Shown in pieces: positions 26,826-36,180 of a stretch of 64,000 bases of DNA. This DNA is from Companilactobacillus mishanensis (lineage in GTDB: Bacteria; Bacillota; Bacilli; Lactobacillales; Lactobacillaceae): positions 310,001-374,000 of the forward strand of contig NZ_RHON01000002.1 of the NCBI RefSeq assembly GCF_003946505.1. The letters run 5' to 3'. The translations under genes were made by a program, and so were the position numbers. The notes beneath the pieces are model-generated. The model worked only from the letters and a program-made list of their open reading frames with translations. It ran no database searches and was not told the DNA's origin. Position 1 is the first letter of the stretch, and the number at the start of each line of letters is the position of its first letter.

Positions 26826-28094
26826 ATGGCATTGTCATGGAAAGAGGATTTACCAAAGGATTTAAGTGATAAAATAGCAAAAGTCGAAGATATGATCCAA
26901 CCAAAAATTGAGGAGATCGATCAACAAGTTTTATATACACAGCAACGAGTATTGAACCTATTTAGAGAGAACCAAGTAGGTGAGGAAGATCTAGTTCCTT
27001 CGACTGGTTATGGATATGATGACATCGGTCGTGACAAAATTGAGAAAATCTATGCAGGTTATTTCAAAACTGACGATGCACTAGTTCGTCCACAATTTGC
27101 TTCAGGAACACATGCAATTTCTACAGCTTTGTTCAGTATGTTGAGACCTGGAGATACCTTGTATTACCTAACAGGAACACCTTACGATACTATTCAAGAA
27201 GTTATCGGTATCGCAGGTGATAACCAAGGAACAATGACAGATTATGGAATCAACTTTAAAGCTACCGAATTGTTGGAGGACGGCTCAGTAGATTATCAAA
27301 CTGCCGAAAAAGATTTGAAAGCTGATAAAAATATCAAGGTAGTCGCAATTCAAAGATCACGTGGCTATGCTGTTCGTGATAGTTTTACAGTTGAAAAGAT
27401 TGCCAAGATGATCAAGTTTGTCAAAGGCATCCTGCCAAATGCAATCATTTTTGTCGACAACTGCTACGGAGAATTTTCAGAATTAGAAGAACCTACATTT
27501 TATGGAGCAGATATCATGGCCGGCTCTCTTTACAAAAATGCTGGTGCAGGAATTGTCAAAAGTGGAGCTTATATCGTAGGACATGAAGATTTAATTAATG
27601 GCGCGGGATCAAGATTAACAGTTCCTGGAGCAGGAAAAGGCGAAGGAGCAACTTGGGGATATTTGCGAGACTTCTATCAAGGATTTTTCTTAGCACCACA
27701 TACAACTGGAGAAGCATTGAAAGGGACAGTGTTCACTGCAGCCTTGTGTGAAGAAATGGGAATGAACGTCTCACCAAAATGGGATGCACCAAGAACAGAT
27801 ATCGTCCAAACAGTCTCGTTTGGAGATCCAGATCCAATGATCAAGTTCTGCGCCGCCATTCAACATTATTCACCAATGAATTCATTCGTAGATCCAATCC
27901 CAAGTCATCAAGATGGATATGAAGATGAAGTAATCATGGCATCCGGGAGCTTCACCGAAGGATCAACAATAGAGTTGTCTTCTGATGGACCAATCAGACC
28001 ACCATATTCACTATATATTCAAGGTGGATTGTCGTATGCTCATGTTAAGATAGCAGTTACAAATGCCGTTAGAGATACATTTTATAAAGATTAA
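26826..28094 (+). CDS. YnbB-like PLP enzyme ('aluminium resistance'/methionine gamma-lyase-like)
   Basis: This 422-residue protein matches the Met_gamma_lyase/aluminium-resistance family: FASGTHAISTALFSML, FVDNCYGEFSELEEP, and a PLP-lysine segment AGSLYKNAGAGIVKSGAYI that departs from the usual GSLIKNPGGG form. The ATG at 26826 follows GAGGAGG; an upstream TTG overlaps that site. It is 18 bases behind the decarboxylase. In bacilli the relative ynbB sits near glnR/miaA, so this decarboxylase linkage suggests a specialised paralogue. Activity unknown. Confidence 0.85.
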   Translation: MALSWKEDLPKDLSDKIAKVEDMIQPKIEEIDQQVLYTQQRVLNLFRENQVGEEDLVPSTGYGYDDIGRDKIEKIYAGYFKTDDALVRPQFASGTHAISTALFSMLRPGDTLYYLTGTPYDTIQEVIGIAGDNQGTMTDYGINFKATELLEDGSVDYQTAEKDLKADKNIKVVAIQRSRGYAVRDSFTVEKIAKMIKFVKGILPNAIIFVDNCYGEFSELEEPTFYGADIMAGSLYKNAGAGIVKSGAYIVGHEDLINGAGSRLTVPGAGKGEGATWGYLRDFYQGFFLAPHTTGEALKGTVFTAALCEEMGMNVSPKWDAPRTDIVQTVSFGDPDPMIKFCAAIQHYSPMNSFVDPIPSHQDGYEDEVIMASGSFTEGSTIELSSDGPIRPPYSLYIQGGLSYAHVKIAVTNAVRDTFYKD

Positions 28095-28095
28095 T

Positions 28096-28128
28096 AAAAA
28101 ATAGAGTCCGTGAGGGCTCTATTTTTTT
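28096..28128 (+). terminator. Terminator after the decarboxylase operon
   Basis: AAATAGAGtCC-GTGA-GGgCTCTATTT followed by Ts. Confidence 0.88.
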
Positions 28129-28265
28129 GTGTTCGAATATGACCAGATTCATGTAATTTGATGTATATACTAGTACGTAATATAAGAATTTAAATTCACT
28201 TTTTAGTAAATATGTAAGCTATAATATTAGTTGAAAAAGTCTCGCAAATTCGGGAGTGAATAACA

Positions 28266-30626
28266 ATTAAACCTACGAAAAAGAATAGAAAGGATAAAGT
28301 ATTTTTTATAGGAAGCGTGATAGCTGTTTTTTGTTTTTTTTGTTTTGCATTAATTGCTAATAATTCTAAAGCAGATAATACGCGGAAGTCAGGCTATGTG
28401 GTTCAACGGCCGGTTATCGTACGAGATGGTAGTGAATCTGGAGATCAAAATATTTCAAGTAATGGGGACTTGCAAAATGCTTTGAGCACCGCTCCCATGG
28501 GATTGAATATTGCTGATTATTTTAAACTTGGAGAGTTTCCTGAGAATAATGCCAAGATATTGGATGGAAATTCTGTTCAACGAAGTTTATCAAGTATATT
28601 ACAAGTAACTGACGGACCAAGACAAACTGGGGCCATTTGGAGTGATTCAAATCCAGATGACAAACTGGAGAAGCTGGAACCTAATTATATTGATATCTCG
28701 AGTTCAAATAAAAGACCTCAGACTTTGTCTATGTGGTTGTATTTTGGAAATGGTGGATATGGACAAGTTGGTGACGGAATGGCATTTGTATTGCAAAATG
28801 ATCCTCGTGAAGAAAAAGCCATTTCGAGAAGAAAATATAGTACCGGTGAAGTTGGAACTGGACAAACTCTTGGAGTCTGGGGATATGATTATGTAAAGGG
28901 AAAAAATCTTACAGAACAAGATATAGCAAATACAGCAATTCAAAATAGTTTTGCCATTGAATTCGATACTTTTCCGGATTTAGGTGGTAGCAAATATACA
29001 GGTATGGGTAGTGGCGGTGTGCCCGCAAATATCAAAGCGGGAAATAGTTTTGATTACGAGTTATCAGGACAACCTAATCAACATATTGATATGGAATATC
29101 CCGATGACAAATATACGTATGAGAAACGAGATTTCGGATTTTTGTTTAAACATTATAATTTAGAGTCGGCACCTCGTAAGCCAGGTCAATTTTATGGAAA
29201 ATTTACCGATGGAACGTGGCATCATATGACTATTACATGGACTAATTTGGAAGACGGTAAACATGCAAATTTAAAATATGAATTCAATGATAAGAACATT
29301 GATGGTAGTAAACTCAATCCGAATTCAAGTCTTATGGAGCATAAATTTAAGGTGGATCTGGCCCATTTTAAAACGCCAGCTTCAAATAGGCTAAGATGGG
29401 GATTCACAGGTTCCACTGGAGATGAATTTGAAAATAACTTGATAATATTTGAATCAGTACCTTCATTCTTATCAGGTAATGTGGAACCGAGTATACGAGA
29501 CGATACGCAGAATAAGGTAATTAGTGATGGGGTTAAGTCAGTTTACGAAGGTGACGATTTGACGTTTAATTATAAGCTGAATTATCAAAATGGACCCAAG
29601 GATTGGGAAAAAATCAAATCGTTAATTACACTACCATCACAAGTGAAATTTCAGTCAGCTGAAGTAATATATGCGGGTGGAGAAACTGAGTTTATAAGTC
29701 AAGATAGTTTTAATCAAAAAGATTCAAAATTAACTTATGTTCTTCAAAGAAATCTGAATTCAAAACTTAAAACAGCTACAATTAGGATTCATGCTAATGC
29801 TCAGACACTAGGAAATAATATCGGATCAGCACATGGTAGGTTTGAAAGCAAATATTTGATATTAGACGGGGATACCCATGAATTTGATATTGTGCAAAAT
29901 TCGTTAACCATTAAGACTGATCCTGCTGAAGGAAAGAATTTTCAAGATTTACAATCTATTAAGGAAAATCAAAAGATAGCAGTTTATGTTAATAAGAATG
30001 ATTTAACGGCATTGCCTGATACAACTCTTTACTACAAAATTAAAGGTAAAACTAATTTAAAGACCATTACAGGATTAGAACGTGGAAAAGCTGCATACAT
30101 CGAAATTGACAAAGGAAATTTTGAAATAGGTCAAAATATTTTAGAAATTTACGCTGTCGATAATCAAACCAAAGAACGTTCGAGGACGGTAAAGTTAGAA
30201 TATAACGTCGGCCGTGATTTGCGATTTGGAGACGTAAGCGAAGAAGTATATTTTCAACAGATAAACGAAGGTTATAAGGATGAACTAGTAAGACGTAAAA
30301 AGGGTTGGAAGGTTGAAGTTATTGATAATCGATCTACTGGGAATCCTTGGAAGCTTTATGCGGAAGCTGTGGCTTTATCCAAAGATGGAAATACTAATCA
30401 ACAATTAGATGCCGATTTAATTTTCAAACATAAAGCCGGCAATATTGATTTTCTGGAAAGTGGTCCAATGATTGATTTTGGTCCTTCGGTTGTACCGGGA
30501 AAGAAATCAACTCAAATCACTGATCATTGGAGTAAAGATGACGGAGTTCTTCTAAAATTGAATGGGAGAAATAAGAAAGGTACTTATAAAACACAAATTT
30601 GTTGGTCCTTATATGACACTCTTTAG
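28266..30626 (+). CDS. WxL-domain surface protein with L-type lectin domain, probable ATT start
   Basis: From the ATT at 28266 the 786-residue product has a proper signal peptide: basic KPTKKNRKDK, a hydrophobic stretch FFIGSVIAVFCFFCFALI, and cleavage near NNSKA. The GTG at 28317 would drop the basic region. GGGAG lies nine bases before the ATT, and an in-frame TGA just upstream rules out a longer form. Residues about 70-350 look like a bacterial L-type lectin (QVGDGMAFVLQND, IEFDTFPD, WHHMTITW). The C-terminus is a WxL domain (PWKLYAEA, then CWSLYDTL) that binds peptidoglycan non-covalently. There is no LPxTG motif. Probably an adhesin. Confidence 0.8.
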   Translation: MKPTKKNRKDKVFFIGSVIAVFCFFCFALIANNSKADNTRKSGYVVQRPVIVRDGSESGDQNISSNGDLQNALSTAPMGLNIADYFKLGEFPENNAKILDGNSVQRSLSSILQVTDGPRQTGAIWSDSNPDDKLEKLEPNYIDISSSNKRPQTLSMWLYFGNGGYGQVGDGMAFVLQNDPREEKAISRRKYSTGEVGTGQTLGVWGYDYVKGKNLTEQDIANTAIQNSFAIEFDTFPDLGGSKYTGMGSGGVPANIKAGNSFDYELSGQPNQHIDMEYPDDKYTYEKRDFGFLFKHYNLESAPRKPGQFYGKFTDGTWHHMTITWTNLEDGKHANLKYEFNDKNIDGSKLNPNSSLMEHKFKVDLAHFKTPASNRLRWGFTGSTGDEFENNLIIFESVPSFLSGNVEPSIRDDTQNKVISDGVKSVYEGDDLTFNYKLNYQNGPKDWEKIKSLITLPSQVKFQSAEVIYAGGETEFISQDSFNQKDSKLTYVLQRNLNSKLKTATIRIHANAQTLGNNIGSAHGRFESKYLILDGDTHEFDIVQNSLTIKTDPAEGKNFQDLQSIKENQKIAVYVNKNDLTALPDTTLYYKIKGKTNLKTITGLERGKAAYIEIDKGNFEIGQNILEIYAVDNQTKERSRTVKLEYNVGRDLRFGDVSEEVYFQQINEGYKDELVRRKKGWKVEVIDNRSTGNPWKLYAEAVALSKDGNTNQQLDADLIFKHKAGNIDFLESGPMIDFGPSVVPGKKSTQITDHWSKDDGVLLKLNGRNKKGTYKTQICWSLYDTL

Positions 30627-30672
30627 AAAAAAAGTAACAAATCAACTATTCTTGATTTGTTACTTTTTTTTC
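30627..30672 (+). terminator. Terminator after the WxL protein gene
   Basis: AAAGTAACAAATCA and TGATTTGTTACTTT flank a short loop, followed by eight Ts. Confidence 0.9.
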
Positions 30673-30906
30673 GTCAAATGAAAATTAATTGCAATAAAAG
30701 GTTCACACTGTTCTAATTAATTGTTAAGATATTTTAATCTACGATAATAGTTGTGGATCCGATTAATTGTTATTAACAGCTAGTTTTAAGAATGTTTGTA
30801 AAAGACATTCTAATAATCAGACTATTTTCTTCTCTAAAATTACAAGGAATTTAACCATAATTTACAATAGAAAAAGCAATCGGGGATTTTATTAAGGGGT
30901 GGGGTT

Positions 30907-32094
30907 TTGGATCGAACGGAGCGAGTTAAGTTTAGTTGGCATCTTTATCTGAATTATTTGATACATGGTATGGCCATTGTTATTTTGGCGCAGAATATGA
31001 ATGTCCTTGGGGATCAATGGCATGTTTCTGATGCAAAAGTTGCGATGGTTATTTCATCCTTGGGATTTGGACGTCTTTTAGTCTTATATTTTTCTGGATT
31101 ACTTTCAGATAAATATGGTCGAAAATTATTTGTGAGGATGGGTATTTTGACGTATATTCCATTCTTTATCGGGATTGTCCTGAGTCCCAATGTCTATGTG
31201 GCATACTTCTTTGGTATTTTAGCAGGGATGGCAAATTCATTTTTGGATTCTGGAACGTATCCGGCTTTAATGGAGACATTTCCGACCAATGCGACAACTG
31301 CTAATGTGTTAATAAAGGCTTTTGCATCTATTGGGGAATTGATTTTGCCTATTTTTGTTACCATTTTGGAAGCTTTCAATCTCTGGTACGGATATTCGTT
31401 TATTTTCTGTGCTGCTGTTTTGGCATTGAATTATTTATTCATTAGAAAAGCAAAGTTTGTTGACGTTGATGTTTCTGGTATAAAATTTAAAGATTCAAAA
31501 TCTAAATTATCTGTTGTAGAAAAGGTTAATGCTGTGACTTTAACGGTTTATGGTTACATTGCAATGTCGACATTTTATTTGGTAAGTCAGTGGTTGACTA
31601 AATATGGTCAAGAGGCTTTGAATATGAATACTGCACATGCCAGATATTTGGTCAGTATTTATAGTATGGGCTCTATTGTTGGAGTGATAATTACCACGAT
31701 TTTGACAAGTAGACATCTGCTTAAAGGAACTCATATTATGTTGTTAAGTACCGTAATTTCATTCGTTACTTTGACAACTATGACCGCAATTTTGAATCCA
31801 ACTGTGATTTTGATTGGATCATTTTTGGTTGGTGCGTCGGCTGCTGGTGGTGTATTACAAGTTGGATTGACTATCATGAGTGAGTTGTTTCCTAAGCGAA
31901 AAGGGATGGTCACCGGTATTTATTACACAGCTGGTGGTTTATCGTCTTTCACAATCCCGGTTATAACTGGGTTCTTATACAATAACGGCGTTAGATCAAT
32001 CATGGTTTTTGACTGTGTAATAGCGGTGATTGGTGTTTTATGTAGTGTGGTAGTGATTTTGAATACTCGAAATAAATCGGCGATTGGCGTCTAG
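30907..32094 (+). CDS. MFS transporter next to quinate/shikimate genes
   Basis: A 395-residue, 12-segment MFS protein with motif A SGLLSDKYGRKLFVRMG. The start is TTG at 30907 behind AAGGGGTGGGG. The neighbouring LysR regulator and aroE/aroD-type genes suggest it imports quinate, shikimate or a related hydroxy-acid; the sequence alone does not give the substrate. An AGAATGT/ACATTCT hairpin lies in the 280-base upstream gap. Confidence 0.82.
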   Translation: MDRTERVKFSWHLYLNYLIHGMAIVILAQNMNVLGDQWHVSDAKVAMVISSLGFGRLLVLYFSGLLSDKYGRKLFVRMGILTYIPFFIGIVLSPNVYVAYFFGILAGMANSFLDSGTYPALMETFPTNATTANVLIKAFASIGELILPIFVTILEAFNLWYGYSFIFCAAVLALNYLFIRKAKFVDVDVSGIKFKDSKSKLSVVEKVNAVTLTVYGYIAMSTFYLVSQWLTKYGQEALNMNTAHARYLVSIYSMGSIVGVIITTILTSRHLLKGTHIMLLSTVISFVTLTTMTAILNPTVILIGSFLVGASAAGGVLQVGLTIMSELFPKRKGMVTGIYYTAGGLSSFTIPVITGFLYNNGVRSIMVFDCVIAVIGVLCSVVVILNTRNKSAIGV

Positions 32095-32106
32095 CTAATT
32101 TTCAAT

Positions 32107-32143
32107 AAAAAAAGTTCACAACTTAGCGAAAAGTTACGAACTT
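32107..32143 (-). terminator. Terminator of the LysR gene
   Basis: On the minus strand AAGTTCGTAACTT...AAGTTGTGAACTT forms a stem followed by seven Ts. The plus strand has no clear T-run. Confidence 0.75.
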
Positions 32144-32154
32144 AAAATAATGAT

Positions 32155-33084
32155 TTATAATATTTTATTTTTATCGGTATAATTTACTTTGCAGTATTCA
32201 ATAATGAAATCCTTAAATCTCGTAACTGCTGGTGTTAAGAATGTATTATTTTTCAAAACCAAATAGTACTGACACTTAATGTCATTATCCTTTAATGGAA
32301 TTAGCTTGATCTGCTTTTGGTCTAGTTGGGGCATGTTCGGGATCAGAGAAATTCCTTGGTAGTATTGGATGAATCCGATGGCTTCGTCTTCATCTTCAAC
32401 TTCTAGTTTGATATTAGGAGTTGATTTTGCTTTTTTGAAGATGCTATCAATAAGTTGACGGAGTTCACTGTTTTTTGAAAAGTATATTTGTGGATACTTA
32501 GCGATTTCTGAAACTGAAACGCTAGTTTGATCAGCTAAGGGATGGTCTATCGGCACGGCAACTTTAATTTCTTGCTCAATCAATGGCGTGAAAGTCAATT
32601 GATCAGTAATTGATTTATCTTCAGATTTCTTATAGCGTGTTGACAAACCAAAATCAAATTCCTCAGCCACTAATCTTCCAAACAGTTCATTGGCGTGCTC
32701 TTTAGTGAGTTCAAAAGAGATTTTTTGAGCTGTGTCATCTTGTTTAAATCCGGCAACAAGCCTTGGAATCAATTGATGCCCAAGAGAATTGTTATAGCCT
32801 AATTTTATATTTCCCTCATCCTTGTTGAGGGATTGTTCCAAAATGGCATTACCATGTTCGATCTGCTCTAATCCGCTATTGATGTATGGTAGATAAATCT
32901 CACCAAAACGGGATAGCTTAATATTACGGCCTTCACGGTTAAACAAGGGGACTCCTAATTGTTTTTCAAGATTGTCCATTGCATAACTTAAAGAAGGTTG
33001 TGAAATGCCTAGATTTTCAGCGGCTTTTGACATGTGTTGTGTTTTAGCCAGTTCTCTAAAGAAAATCAAATGTCGTAAATTCAT
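32155..33084 (-). CDS. LysR-type regulator, QuiR-like
   Basis: A 309-residue LTTR with the N-terminal helix-turn-helix MSKAAENLGISQPSLSYAM and a periplasmic-binding-like effector domain. The ATG at 33084 is chosen because it gives the canonical LTTR N-terminus MNLRHLIFFREL, with GAGG nine bases upstream. It diverges from aroE by 94 bases. In Listeria a LysR protein (QuiR) with the same neighbours responds to shikimate to switch on quinate/shikimate breakdown; the same role is inferred here. Confidence 0.85.
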   Translation of the reverse strand: MNLRHLIFFRELAKTQHMSKAAENLGISQPSLSYAMDNLEKQLGVPLFNREGRNIKLSRFGEIYLPYINSGLEQIEHGNAILEQSLNKDEGNIKLGYNNSLGHQLIPRLVAGFKQDDTAQKISFELTKEHANELFGRLVAEEFDFGLSTRYKKSEDKSITDQLTFTPLIEQEIKVAVPIDHPLADQTSVSVSEIAKYPQIYFSKNSELRQLIDSIFKKAKSTPNIKLEVEDEDEAIGFIQYYQGISLIPNMPQLDQKQIKLIPLKDNDIKCQYYLVLKNNTFLTPAVTRFKDFIIEYCKVNYTDKNKIL

Positions 33085-33178
33085 AATGTTATACCTCAAA
33101 TTCATCATAGATAAAATATAACGACATAGCAAATTTATATAATTAAATAACTAATATATACATATAGGAGTAATAATT

Positions 33179-34048
33179 ATGACAGAACGTATTGATGGTC
33201 ACACAATTTTAATAGGGCTTATGGCATATCCAATTCGGCATTCGATGTCACCAACAATGCACAATAATGCTTTTGCAAAACTGGGTTTAAATTATGTTTA
33301 TCTCGCATTTGACGTAACCAATGATAAATTACCTGATGCAATCAATGCGATTAGAACTTTGGACATGAGAGGCTCAAATGTTTCAATGCCAAATAAGCAA
33401 AAGGTGATTCCATTACTAGATAAGCTTGATCCAGCAGCAGAGATGATTGGTGCTGTGAATACCATTGTCAACGATAATGGTGTTCTGACTGGTTATACAA
33501 CTGATGGAACTGGATTTATGCAGGCTCTAAAGGATGAGAATCTGAATATTATTGGTGAAAAAATGACACTTGCTGGAGCTGGTGGTGCGGGAACGGCTAT
33601 TGCTGTACAAGCTGCACTAGATGGTGTTAAAGAAATTTCAATATTTAATGCTAAAGATTCTATTTGGGAAAATGCTAAACGTAACGTTGAAATGATCAAT
33701 GAAAAGACAAACTGTAAGGCAACACTTCATGATATCGATGATAAAGAAGACTTTAGAAAAGAAATTGCTGATTCAATTATTTACTGTGATTCAACTGGAG
33801 TTGGCATGAAACCATTGGAGGATTTGACTTTGGTAGAAGACCCAACTTGGTTTAGGCCTGATATGATTGTCTTTGATACGGTTTATGCACCTAGGACAAC
33901 TAAACTAATGACTGTCGCAAAGCAAGCTGGTGTGAAACATGTTTTCAATGGATTAGGGATGATGCTTGAGCAGGGAGCACAAGCTTTCAAATTATGGACT
34001 GGTGAAGATATGCCAGTTGAGTATATTCATGATTTATTATTTTCATAA
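33179..34048 (+). CDS. aroE: Shikimate/quinate 5-dehydrogenase
   Basis: This 289-residue enzyme has the AroE substrate motif YPIRHSMSPTMHN, catalytic lysine in SMPNKQKV, the Asp in NDNGVLTGYTTDGTGF, and the Rossmann motif GAGGAGTAI. It interconverts 3-dehydroshikimate and shikimate (or the quinate pair) with NAD(P)H. Length and partners favour the catabolic YdiB/QuiA-like branch over aromatic amino acid synthesis. It is followed 26 bases later by a type I dehydratase. TAGGAG precedes the ATG. Confidence 0.92.
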   Translation: MTERIDGHTILIGLMAYPIRHSMSPTMHNNAFAKLGLNYVYLAFDVTNDKLPDAINAIRTLDMRGSNVSMPNKQKVIPLLDKLDPAAEMIGAVNTIVNDNGVLTGYTTDGTGFMQALKDENLNIIGEKMTLAGAGGAGTAIAVQAALDGVKEISIFNAKDSIWENAKRNVEMINEKTNCKATLHDIDDKEDFRKEIADSIIYCDSTGVGMKPLEDLTLVEDPTWFRPDMIVFDTVYAPRTTKLMTVAKQAGVKHVFNGLGMMLEQGAQAFKLWTGEDMPVEYIHDLLFS

Positions 34049-34074
34049 AATGTATCCAGAAAGAGGAGAAATCA

Positions 34075-34839
34075 ATGGCTAAGTCAGGCGTTAACTTAGG
34101 AAGAATAGTTCTTGGACAGGGAGTTCCAAAAATTGCTGTTCCGATTACTGGTCGTAATGAAAAAGATATTTTGTCACAAGCAAAAGCAGCTGTTTCAGCA
34201 GGACCGGATCTGATCGAATGGAGAATTGATTTCTTCGATGAGGTAACAAACAAAGTAAAATTGCATGACGTTGCCAAATTGTTAAGAGATGATCTGAACG
34301 ATATTCCTTTGTTGACAACTTTCAGAACCCGTTCTGAAGGTGGTCAAGTGGAATTAAGTGACGAGACCTATTTTGAAATCTGTCAAAATATTATCGATTT
34401 TAAGCAGACGGACGCAATTGACGTCGAACTTTTTCACGATGAATCATCGATAAAGCAAATCGTTGATGATGCCAGATTGTCAGGTATTGTCACAATAATG
34501 AGTAATCATGAATTTACCAAAACTCCTGATAAAGACGTGATTATCAACAGGTTAAGTACCATGGGAGAAATCGGTGCAGATATTGCCAAAATGGCAGTAA
34601 TGCCACAATCAAGTACAGATGTCTTGACCTTACTTGAAGCAACAAACGAGGCAAATAAAAAATTAACTCTTCCTATTATTACAATGTCGATGGGAGACCT
34701 GGGTAAAATATCACGCATTTCTGGTGAATTACTTGGCTCTTGTGTTACCTTTGCAACGGCAGGAGAAGCGTCTGCACCTGGACAGATTCCTATTTCACGG
34801 TTGAAAAATGATTTAGCAGATTTACATTTGAATGAATAA
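34075..34839 (+). CDS. aroD: Type I 3-dehydroquinate dehydratase
   Basis: This 254-residue class I dehydratase has the Schiff-base lysine in GADIAKMAVMPQ, the catalytic histidine in IMSNHEFTKTP, and the early PLIEWR-like motif GPDLIEWRIDFF. It dehydrates 3-dehydroquinate to 3-dehydroshikimate through an imine. With the dehydrogenase it makes a two-step quinate/shikimate module under LysR control. AAGAGGAG precedes the ATG. Confidence 0.94.
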   Translation: MAKSGVNLGRIVLGQGVPKIAVPITGRNEKDILSQAKAAVSAGPDLIEWRIDFFDEVTNKVKLHDVAKLLRDDLNDIPLLTTFRTRSEGGQVELSDETYFEICQNIIDFKQTDAIDVELFHDESSIKQIVDDARLSGIVTIMSNHEFTKTPDKDVIINRLSTMGEIGADIAKMAVMPQSSTDVLTLLEATNEANKKLTLPIITMSMGDLGKISRISGELLGSCVTFATAGEASAPGQIPISRLKNDLADLHLNE

Positions 34840-34873
34840 TGATTTTCAATATTAAATATTAATTACAAAATAA

Positions 34874-34925
34874 TAAATCAGTTTGTATAAATTCCTTAAT
34901 AACGGGATTTGCAAACTGATTTTTC
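34874..34925 (+). terminator. Terminator after aroD
   Basis: AAATCAGTTTG (34875-34885) and CAAACTGATTT pair around a 25-base loop and a T-run follows. Confidence 0.75.
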
Positions 34926-34966
34926 ATTTATCACAATCGCATTTTCACTAAATTAAAGAATTCACA

Positions 34967-35008
34967 TTGTAATGATGTAAATACACTTATATAATGAAAG
35001 CGTTGGCA
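34967..35008 (+). promoter_or_regulatory. Promoter with perfect cre site for the 35-46 kb operon
   Basis: TTGTAA (34967-34972) and TATAAT (34990-34995) are 17 bases apart. ATGAAAGCGTTGGCA (34994-35008) fits the CcpA consensus WTGNAANCGNWNNCW at every position and overlaps the -10 and start site, the position for repression. The operon should be silenced by preferred sugars. Confidence 0.75.
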
Positions 35009-35050
35009 ATAAATGTTTTTTAAAATACTTTTTGAAAATAACATTTATTG
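35007..35050 (+). repeat. Leader inverted repeat of the operon
   Basis: CAATAAATGTT (35007-35017) and AACATTTATTG (35040-35050) are perfect 11-base complements around a 22-base AT-rich loop in the untranslated leader. It may be an mRNA stability hairpin; no T-run follows. Confidence 0.6.
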
Positions 35051-35112
35051 TTTATCATAAATACGATGTAAATGGTCTTGAAAGCTATTTCCATCAACTT
35101 GGGGGAAGAGAA

Positions 35113-36162
35113 ATGAATAAACGTTCTAAATTAATGTTGATCTTATCGACATTATTTTTATCAATCGCTTTGATCATTTTTGGTGCGAATGCAAAGCCAG
35201 TTAACGCCGCTGATTCGTACTACGCACAAAAGGATGATACTGAGCAGACAGATGGTCCTAGAGTTTTCGTCAGTCCACATTATGTTAATGAGGTTATTAA
35301 TAATAAGACTGATGTTAAAGATTACAAGATTTTCGAAGCATCATATGGAAATGATTCTACTTTCAAAAAGGGACATATTCCTGGTGCTATCCATGTAAAC
35401 ACAAACTCTGTTGAATCTGAAAAGAACCAATGGAACTTGTTGTCTGCAAAGCAAATCAGAAAGTTATTATTGAAAAATGGTGTTACAAGTAAGACTACAT
35501 TGATTGTCTATTCAACTGATATCAATGCTGCTTCACGTGTAGCCTTCGCTGCCTTTTGGGTTGGTGTTAAGAACATCAAAATCGTTGACGGTGGATACAA
35601 TGGCTGGAAGAAAACTGATTTGAAAGTTCAAAAGGGTGCTGCTAAGTCAGTTAAAGCTGCCAAGAAGTTCGGTACTAAAGTTCCAGCAAATGCTCAATAC
35701 GAAGTTAAGACACCTAAACAAATGTTGAAACTTCAAAAAGCTGATCCAGATTTGAAATTAGCAAGTACTAGATCATGGAAAGAATTCACTGGTAAGACTA
35801 GTGGTTACTCATACATCAAAGATAAGGGTGAACCAAAAGGTGCTGTTTACGCTAAATCAAGTAAGACAAGTGCTGATGTAGCTTACTTATTAAACAAGAA
35901 CGGTACTGTTAAATCTGCTGATCAAATTGCTCCAACATGGGAAAAAGCAGGAATTGAACCAACAAGTAACATTTACTTCTATTGTGGTACTGGTTGGAGA
36001 GCAACAACAGCATTCTTCATCACATATCAGGCTGGCTGGAAGAACGTCCATGTCTTTGATGGTGGTTGGTATGCTTGGGATAAAGCACATCAAAAAGATG
36101 CTTCTAAGTATCAAGTACAAGTAGGTAATCCAGGTTCTAAAGATTTCAAAATTCTTAAATAA
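35113..36162 (+). CDS. Exported double-rhodanese protein (YnjE-like)
   Basis: This 349-residue protein begins with a Sec signal peptide (MNKRSKLMLILSTLFLSIAL, cleavage near PVNAA). Two rhodanese domains follow. The first (about 50-180) has no cysteine at its loop (VYSTDINAAS) and is probably structural. The second has the active loop YFYCGTGWRATT. E. coli YnjE is likewise exported and multi-rhodanese. It would carry sulfane sulfur on cysteine outside the membrane. GGGGGAAGAG precedes this ATG; an upstream in-frame ATG would spoil the signal peptide. First gene of the operon. Confidence 0.88.
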   Translation: MNKRSKLMLILSTLFLSIALIIFGANAKPVNAADSYYAQKDDTEQTDGPRVFVSPHYVNEVINNKTDVKDYKIFEASYGNDSTFKKGHIPGAIHVNTNSVESEKNQWNLLSAKQIRKLLLKNGVTSKTTLIVYSTDINAASRVAFAAFWVGVKNIKIVDGGYNGWKKTDLKVQKGAAKSVKAAKKFGTKVPANAQYEVKTPKQMLKLQKADPDLKLASTRSWKEFTGKTSGYSYIKDKGEPKGAVYAKSSKTSADVAYLLNKNGTVKSADQIAPTWEKAGIEPTSNIYFYCGTGWRATTAFFITYQAGWKNVHVFDGGWYAWDKAHQKDASKYQVQVGNPGSKDFKILK

Positions 36163-36180
36163 AATCGGGGGATAAATATT

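Noticed and set aside
28317..30626. GTG start for the WxL lectin gene
   Set aside because: It would remove the positively charged part of the signal peptide; the ATT at 28266 has better spacing to GGGAG.
34075..34839. Housekeeping shikimate pathway genes
   Set aside because: Type I dehydratase plus a YdiB-length dehydrogenase next to LysR and an MFS transporter, without other aro genes, fits quinate/shikimate catabolism better.
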